Source: Lutraria lutraria (lineage: Eukaryota > Mollusca > Bivalvia > Venerida > Mactridae). From it: a stretch of DNA of 64,000 nucleotides. This document shows positions 52,366-61,000 of the stretch, in pieces. Location: positions 38,843,137-38,907,136 of the forward strand of contig OZ026833.1 of assembly GCA_964023205.1 (NCBI GenBank). The letters are read 5' to 3'. The stretch's first letter is position 1. Each line of letters starts with the position of its first letter. The position numbers were made by a program, and so were the translations under genes. Under the pieces are notes generated by a model. That model was not told where the DNA came from and did no database searches. It worked only from the letters and a program-made list of their open reading frames with translations.

Positions 52366-55036
52366 TGTAAACCGGTCCGCCCGTGTACGTAAACTACTTC
52401 CTCTTTCGATTTCGGATTTTCTTAACAACGACACAAGATGTGTGTTACCTTTTAAGACTTCGTATTTCAGGTAATATAATTATTTATGATTATTAAACCG
52501 CTAACATCGTTGTTAACGTTCACAAATCATTAAATGCTTAGCATTCAAACTAATAAATGATATGAACTTGATAACGGTATGAACTCGTGTTCTGGAAACT
52601 TAAGATTATGGACCTAAAACTCGTCTCAGGCGCCATATTGAAGATATTTGTCACGCCCTGTGCATAAAAATATTACTGGATTTGAATGACATTGTGGATC
52701 AGAAGGTATCGTAATAAATTATCGTGTTCTTTGTGAGTACACATTCCTTGATTTATTCCGGATGGATCTTCTTTATTGTGGCTCTGTTGACTGGTGTATT
52801 AGAAATATTAGCAGCGATGACAGCGAGGGAATTATATAACTACATGTAGATCATTTTAATTCAATTTTAGCCAGTTGTTCACAACCGCATTAGATGAATG
52901 CCTGTTGCTAGTTCAATAACCAGCAATAACTTGGCTAAACTGTACCATTTATATCATTTCCAACTCGTTCGAGTGCATTTCCAAAATAGCTCTGTCCGCA
53001 ATCATATTGTAATCAGTTAGTGCTGAGACTGTGCATACCAAAATGCATTTCATGACTCTTTCTGCTTGCTTAGTTAGAAATAAAATGAAAACCGAAGATT
53101 CGGTTCTATTTGTGTTTATTTATGTGGATGACCTGAAAACGATGAATAAGTCATGGCACTATTTTTAAAAGAGATATTTTGTGGAATCTTGTTAAGATAT
53201 CTGCTCGTGTAATATGAGATGATACATATTCCCTATCAGAAAATTTGATTATATTGAAGTTTATGTAAATCGCTTGTGACTTTCACAAACAACAGCAAAA
53301 ACAAATAACGGTCATATAGACATATGCCAGCCTGTTCGTTTCCCAAAGTTTGATATCGTCGTATGGCGTGAATAAATCTTAACAATCTGGAGAAGATTAA
53401 GATAAATCTGATTTATTTGCATTTTGTAAGTATTCACGTATACAAACACTTACTGATATGAGCTTTTTATCGCGCACTATAGCTGCAATGAGGTTACAAG
53501 TGGGTATTTAGTAGAGATAAAAGCACTAACAACGACTTAATGGTGTCCATGTCTCAAATAATTATCGGTTTACAGCAAAGTATTGCCTGATGAATAACTG
53601 TTCTGAACAGACAATCGAGAATACCTTATTTCATTAATCACCAGACTTAAGAGTTAAATTGAATAAAACATACATCTGGGTTTAAAGAATTTAATACTAA
53701 AGCGAGAGCCATTTCACAATTTCCTCTGTTATTGAATGCATGCTTTTTTCAAAATTTATAAAACACCCGACAGTAAAATGAAGAATCAATAAAATAACAT
53801 GTATCTTTCAGTATAAAAAAAGTCATAAAGGTCAGCCTGTGCTAGCGGCCAGCTCCGAATAAAGGCCAACCAGTGAATAAAGGCCATTCTTTTGAAAACT
53901 CTCATTATTTATCTAGAACAAAATGACTTCTGAATAAAGGCCAGAAGTTACGTCTTTTCCAAGTCTGACACAGGTTTGAAGGTATTTCAGTCATGTTTGG
54001 GGTAATTACCATATCATTTTTCATAATTTTTTTGTCACAACTTTTTATATGTAATTTGATACGGACTAAACCAGAAGAGTGTTCGAAAAAAGGTAAAAGG
54101 TGTGAATGGTTTTCGGTTTTTCCTTTGAATTTCTGTTATAGCTAAAAGAATACAGATGCTTAAAATAAGGTAATTGGTACACATTATAACGTTTCTAGTA
54201 TAATGAATTTCTGAGTTATTTGGTGCACAACAACATCGGGATATGAAGGGTGGAGAACAAAGGAAACGGGTGCGCAGCAGGAGCCTTTTTTCGTGCTTAT
54301 TCAACTTTTCAACTTCAACTTTACTTTATTTTAACCATAATCATATAAATGATACAATGGTATACAGATAAACAGCATACAAACAATGCATATGACCGTG
54401 AAAAAAAGTGAGAAAAATATTTTCAGTAGGTTATAAAGGTAAGGTTTGGGGAAGTATATCAGTCGTTAGTAGCACAGAAAAAGAAACTTATTATCAGTAT
54501 AGAATTTGAATTATACCTATGTAATATACAGTCATTGAGCAGACCGAATATGTATAGACATAAAGATTAAATAATATTATTGTAAGCTCAATACCATTTT
54601 AGAAATTTAACTTTTACATTTATGTAAACAAAAATAGATATTGACTGATTTAAGCATAGCAATGTAAAAGAAACAACGCTGATTTAAGCACTAATAGCTT
54701 GGAATTAGAAGAAAGAAAAAGGACGTATATTATATCCATGAAGAATATGAAAGTCTGAAAAAAAAAAAAAATAAAACTATCGGTCAAACGAACATATAGT
54801 TTTCAGTCACATAACATAACATTTTCAAAGGTACATACTTGTCATGTGAAAATCATTACCTAAAAGAAAGAAATTATAAAAAAATTCAATATACTTTGGA
54901 AAAAAGCAAACATTCAAACCAGACAATTTTACTGGGTGGAAGTCGTTTATAAATTTACAGGGGAAGTATTCCATTGTACAACTTTGCAACTGGAAAAGCA
55001 GAATCTGCACTCTCGTTTTACCTCCGTGATAATAAA
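52366..55036. other. AT-rich intergenic DNA, no convincing gene
   Basis: I find no exon-like reading frame with recognisable protein similarity and no RNA gene here. Short open frames are AT-rich and contain no motif. Minor features: AATAAAGGCCA-type words at 53,858, 53,876 and 53,935, and an A-rich run around 54,759-54,775. The interval probably contains the promoter and 5' untranslated region of the downstream HSPA12-like gene, but I cannot place a transcription start. Confidence 0.6.
53850..53950 (+). repeat. Short irregular repeat of GAATAAAGGCC
   Basis: GAATAAAGGCC occurs three times within about 100 bp (near 53,857, 53,875 and 53,934), twice followed by A and once by ATT. Spacing is irregular (18 and about 59 bp), so this is not a simple tandem repeat. 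No function can be assigned. Confidence 0.4.
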
Positions 55037-55057
55037 ATGGCGTGCTCTAAACAAAAG
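55037..55057 (+). CDS. Proposed exon 1 of the HSPA12-like gene (start codon)
   Basis: ATG in an AAAATGG context encodes MACSKQK and is followed by a possible donor (AAG|GTTAGA). It ends in phase 0, matching the phase-0 acceptor of the next exon. The resulting short polar N-terminus ahead of the VAAIDFGTT core suits the family. Upstream the frame stays open to an ATG at 54,974, so a longer N-terminus is possible. The donor is not a strong consensus. Translation could also begin at the internal ATG at 55,884, two residues before AAIDFGTT. Confidence 0.4.
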
Positions 55058-58000
55058 GTTAGACTAATTGATGAATTTACTTGTATACATCTGTACATTT
55101 TATATTACTGGGTATATTTTTATTACCATGATATTGATGCAAATATTGCACTTATTGACGCCTGCATGTAACATGCAGCTGCAGCTGATTGTAGGAATGT
55201 TTTGTAAGGTCGGTAGGCACAACAAATAAACATTTTGTATGAAGCTTTATAAATACACTTCGGTTATATTTCATCCTTATATCAGTAAGTTTAAAAAAGA
55301 AGTGGTGCTCATCTCGTCAGATATATTTACACACTTGAAGACACATGCATGCTGCAATTTCTTGATTACTTGTATTAAAGACATTCGCTACAGTTCGCTA
55401 CATTTTTCACATAGACATATAAACAAAATGAAAACTTATCAATATAATTTTTTTAAACTTTGCATGATCGTAGCAGTTTATATCAGAAATATTTTAAGCG
55501 AAAACAATAATTAGTAAAAAATCCAAATTCAAGGACGGATAACTAAACAACGAGATCAGTGACCCCCAATGTTTTTCGCTTAAAATGTTTCTGTTATCAT
55601 ATGCTACGATCATGCAAAGTTTGGAAAAATCTTGATACATAAGACAATAGGCCTTAAATATTTTGAATGAGAACACCGATTAATATCATTGATACAACCG
55701 TAGAAGTCTCCTACCATCTAACATTTTTTAACATGTTCTCAATATAAAATTCTATTGATCAGTTTTCATTTTGCCTTTATGTCTATGTGAAAAAATGGAG
55801 CGAACTGTAGCGAACGTCTTTAAATAGATTACATTATGTCATAGGTCGCCGACGAGTCAAAATCAACTAGGTCCAATAAATTAATGGTTGCAGCAATAGA
55901 CTTTGGTACAACATATTCGGGATGGGCATGCTCCTCTTTCAGTGATTATCAGCAAAACCCAATCAAAATATCGTGCAGAAGTTGGTAAATATGAATGTTC
56001 ATAGGCCAAAGGGGTCATTTCAACGCCTTCGTCAAATTATTGTTGACGGTTTATTTTGTCACAAAAATTCGATTGTATGGAGATGATGCATATTGGAAGT
56101 TCATCTCAAAAGCATCAAGTAGCCGTGTTTAACTTGTGTATTGTTGACACATTTAGTTGTCTTGGTTAATATAGATAAATGTGTTCTGCTCTGTTTTAAT
56201 TACAATTTGCGGATTTTAAATTCTGTATCAGGATCAATTGTAGCCTCTCTCTAAACTTATCCTTAAGGAACAGTGGAAAACATATCTCAATGAAAGCCCC
56301 GACGACTGTATTGATAAAACCAGATGGTCGAACAATCGAAGCATTTGGCTACGATGCGGAGAACAGATTTGCTGAATTGGCAGATGAAGAAGAACATGAA
56401 GGATACTATTACTTTCAGAGATTCAAAATGCTGCTTTATGACAACAAAGTAAGAGAGAGTCAAATAAATAATGATTTTAGCATTCTGTCGATAACAGTAA
56501 AAAATGAAGTATTTTAAAGGTTTTGATATTGGTATAATATAAAGGATGCCACTTTGTAAGGCATCAAACAATACATTCTATGATAACAATGATTTGTTAT
56601 AATATCTATTATCACATAGGCCTCTAGAAGTTATATATTTAATATATTTAATATTATTTATAGACCTTGAAGCGAAATGATCAAATCGAAGATACTAGCG
56701 GCAAACAATTATCAGCTAAGACTGTTTTTAGCCTTGTTTTGCGTTATCTTAGAGACGATTTATTGAACGAAGTAGGACAGAAAATAACTGGACACTTTAA
56801 AGTGGATGAAATTCAATGGGTAATCACCGTACCTGCTATCTGGAACACCCGTGCTAAACAATTCATGAGAGAATGTGCAATAGAGGTAGTACGTTTCTAT
56901 CAGAGTTGAACGAATTAATACAGATTGGCCTCATTTCATCAATATTTTCTTATCTTACGTAAGATACTTAAATACGAAGACACTTACGACAGAAGTTACG
57001 AAATTCTTAAACCGTTTTATCAACTGTTCTTATCTAAATGTGTAAAGACCGCGACACAGTCTACACGGGTAAAGTGTACAATGTAAATAAGAAAAATGCA
57101 ATAGATTTGAATCGGCCCTAGAGTTTTCTTTTTATTTCACAACCGATTTTCGTAAATTATATAAAAATTAAATTATATCAAATTAATGATGAAGCGATCA
57201 GTTTACAGAAAAATGTACATTATACAATATCTTACCTAAAAGTAAGCTTTTAAACAATGTGAACATTGGCTCAAGATAAATATGTTCGCTCAAACGTGCA
57301 CATAAAGTTACTTTTTTCGCACGCCTATGTATGTTGGATAATCAGACCATACCCTCTCCCTTCTCTTATAATTCATGCTGCTCAAATCACATGATTATGG
57401 TTTCCACATGATATTTGGAAGATAACAGTTGATACATACGAAACATTCAAAATCCAAACGCATTTTAATATCTATTAGCTTTATTTTTCAATCTTATCGT
57501 GCAAAATATATATTATAGCTATTTAAAGCCCGAAGGAACGTTAAAAAGAAACGCTAAAAGGTTTTGAAGAGAAGCATGATTGTGTTTGCTTACGGTCTTG
57601 AAAATATAAGATTGTCAACAACAGCTTTAATATCAGCAGTAATATATGTATATCGCGAAAAATGTAATCAATGTAAGTCAAAAGATAATAATTATAATGT
57701 CTAATAATCTTTAATAACAGTGATATAAAATGAAATACATGATTAAAATAAATTGTATTTAACAGTGCCCATAATCCCTGCAAATACAACTCAAAGTTAA
57801 CCATTTTCGTTATATTTTGTTTTAAATTCTGACCCAAACAGCATCAGGGGCTAACCCATACCTTTCTCTTTGTGTGCATAACATCCATACAAGCTGTGTA
57901 CGCCCCAGAACACATAACAATAAATTTCTTTCCATTATTTACGAATATCTAGTTAATCGCACAGAACAGACTTAAAATTAAAGACTGTCTCGTTATAATA

Positions 58001-61000
58001 AAGGCAGTGGCTGCATTTCCTTATCTTTAAGAACGCTCATGAGCTATCGTAAAGTTAAAAGGAATAATTCCTAAACTTAGGAATTCGTAGCTAAGAAAAT
58101 ATTGATGAAACGCATTTTATCGCGGACAAGGGAAATAAGACACTTCTTACTTAAGAATAAAAGTGGCGTAAGGCGTTTGATGAAACAGGGCCAATAGGTT
58201 TATTAATTGGATACATTTTACTTGACATGTGTAATTTTCCGTATTTGATATACTTCAATAGCATATCACATAAAAGTTATTTTTAGTTCACATGAGCCCA
58301 TGTGTTCAGGGTGAGCTTTTGTGATAAGTTTTTATCAGGCGTCCGTCAACTTTTACCTTATTTCACATTTGGATCAGAATGTTAATATTGACACAATCCC
58401 GGACGAGTCATTTGGGGTCAAAAAATAGGTCACCAGGGCAAATTGAATGTAAACATTGTGGACACCCTAGAAATGACTCTTTTGATTGGATCGTAAGACA
58501 CTTTGTCGGAATGTTTATTTTAATGATACTTTAGACAATTTCGATAATGGATCATCTGAGGCAAAAAACTAGGTCACCAGGGCAAATTGCTGGAAACCCC
58601 TGTGAACACTCTAGAAGTCAATATTTTGATTCGATCGAAGCCTTATCAGAATGTTTGTCTTCACAATATTGTCCGCAAGTGTAACGATGGATCGTCTGGG
58701 GTGGATAATCAGGTCAGCAGGCAAATCTTAGGACAAACCTTGTTAACACTCTAGAATTCACAGTTATAATTGGATCTTCACTAAGCATTATTAAATCGTT
58801 TGATTTAATAATATATTGAACAAGTTAGAATATGGGTCACATGGTGCCTAAAATACTAGTGGGTCACTATGTCAAATATTAGGAAAACCTTGTTAACACT
58901 GTAGATGTCACAATTTTAATTGAATATTCACTAAACACTGTCAGATCGTTTGATTTAATAATATGCTGAACAAGTTCGACAATTTTGATTCGATCTTCAC
59001 CAAACCTTGTACGATTGATGTACGATCATACTTCTAATCAAGTTTAATTATCATTTTTGAAAAAATGAAAATGTCGGTACGGAGTTTGATCTGTTAGACT
59101 TGTTGAATTTCCGTAAAACTCAAATATATTTTTTGCTACGTTTATACGATTCATTCTATTGATATATGTAATTGCATTAACCTCATTATTATAAGCTTCT
59201 AGTCATTACGCATTTCTTTATAGCTGATCAACTTATTTCTTCTTTCTGAATATCGTGATAATAAAATGTCTTTCAAATAAAATGATAAAGTATGTTCTTT
59301 ACTAACTACAATACATATGCATTGCTCAAAAACGGTTCTATTTAAAAGGCTGGTATCAAATCAAAAGATCTGTTGATTGCACTGGAACCAGAAGCAGCTT
59401 CAATATACTGCAAATATTTAGAAATCCATAAGAAGAAGGAAGGCGAGCCTGATGGACAGATGTTGTCTGCATTTGAAACTGGAGCCCAATACATGGTTGT
59501 AGATGCGGGGGGTATGTATACATTTGTTAACTATGTTAAATTTTACGAATTGGTATGCGGGCGATTAAGGTATTCAAAGTATAATATGAAGTGTTAAGGG
59601 TTGTATTTTAAATAATGGCATTCTTTTGTATATCCATTAAGACATTTAAAGGTGAATTTCTAAAAACCTTTACCGTCAGTTAAGAGAATAACGACCATTT
59701 TTCCCTCTACCCCTAACGTAAAATATTACCTTGAAATCCAATGAAGTCACCTGTATGAAAATACCGACCTCTCTAACAGATGATACAATAAATGCAAGAA
59801 TGTGTGTAGGTCTAAGGGTAACCAATGTTTAGTCAATCCAAATTGTTTATATGATGTTTGGAACTACTATGTTGCAGAAAAAATGAAAAATGTAATCCCA
59901 CCCTTTTAAGATTTAGTCAAGAGTTTTAATAAATATTAACTTTTTACTTTTTGTCAACAGAATTAGACAGAATACTATTTTTGAAATAAAAAGGAAAATG
60001 CATTCTTAAGTCACAGCGAAAACTCAACATTTTGCCAATTTCTTATGTCTATGACATACTTCAAATCTTCATTTCTTAGGTACACAATATTTATTAATAT
60101 ATTTGTTAACTTCAACAATTATAGTACTAAATACATGAAAAGATGAGAAGATTTACCGTTCTGAATTTGAGAAATTTGAAGTTTAACAACTTTTATCACT
60201 AAAATGGCATGATCATGACTATGTTTACTTTTTTATCTTTACCAGTGACCATTTTCTATCGTAAGTATTAACAATACAGATGTTCAAAGAAAAACATTGT
60301 TAACTAGAAATGTGTCCGTAGGACATGAATGCCCCCGCCATTTCACACTGGACACAGAAATGAGTGTTGTGTGGGAAGTATGTTAATACAACATAAAGCA
60401 GGTTGCTTGGGAATGCTGCCCATAGTGGGAAGTAAAGATCTCCTAAGGGTGGTAAACACACAACTACATGTACTTTCAATATTTCAATATAAGGAATGAA
60501 CGTAAATATATAAGTGTCAACTGTGACCTTGACCTTTGAGTAAACGACACAGTTTTTGCGTATGACACATCATCTGAATATGATGAACATTTGTGCCAAT
60601 TTATTTCAAAATCCCATCATACATGACAAAGTTATAAGCCGGACATGAACATACACTTTCACTATATCCATAATAATATTCAATAATGTCCACTGTGACC
60701 TTGACCTTTGAGCAAATGACGCAGTTGATGCACAGGACACGTCGTCTTGATATAATGAACATTTGAGCCAGTTTATTTCAAAATCCAATTATGCAAGACA
60801 GAGTTATAAGCCGGACACGAACATATACATATAATGCTTTAAGTGTCCACGGTGACCTTGACCTTTGAGCAAGCGACACAGTCATTGCGCATGACACATC
60901 GTCTTGTTATGATAAACATTTGTGTCAATTTATTTCAAAATCCAATCATGCATGACAAAGTTATAAGCCGGACACGAACATATACATATAATGCTTTAAG

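Larger units (their letters stand above)
56886..59348 (+). other. Intron 4 of the HSPA12-like gene
   Basis: A 2,463-bp AT-rich intron between two phase-0 boundaries. Apart from the two repeat features listed within it, it contains no exon-like frame. A 98-codon minus-strand open frame at 57,541-57,837 is a run of hydrophobic residues translated from AT-rich DNA and is not credible as a gene. Confidence 0.75.

Noticed and set aside
52249..52434. 61-codon minus-strand open frame
   Set aside because: It straddles the decayed satellite edge and unique DNA and has no domain or coding-like composition.
54035..54304. 89-codon minus-strand open frame
   Set aside because: Mixed hydrophobic and basic low-complexity translation of AT-rich DNA; no recognisable motif or splice context.
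54955..54975. Heat-shock element (GGAAGTATTCC) upstream of the HSPA12-like gene
   Set aside because: The GAA and TTC words are three bases apart instead of the required two, and no third unit follows.
54825..55010. 61-codon minus-strand open frame
   Set aside because: Phe/Leu/Tyr-rich translation of AT-rich DNA with no motif, opposite the likely 5' end of the HSPA12-like gene.
54974..55171. 65-codon plus-strand open frame as an independent gene
   Set aside because: Only the part up to 55,057 is plausible, as a first exon; beyond the donor the frame is AT-rich noise.
55239..55676. Open frames on both strands with similar residues (KLCMIVA...)
   Set aside because: The shared residues come from the inverted repeat being read on each strand, not from duplicated genes.
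56287..56571. 94-codon minus-strand open frame
   Set aside because: Antisense shadow of the well-supported HSPA12-like exon at 56,268-56,448.
57541..57837. 98-codon minus-strand open frame resembling a membrane protein
   Set aside because: The Leu/Ile/Phe/Tyr richness is what AT-rich DNA gives; no conserved motif, and it lies wholly inside an intron.
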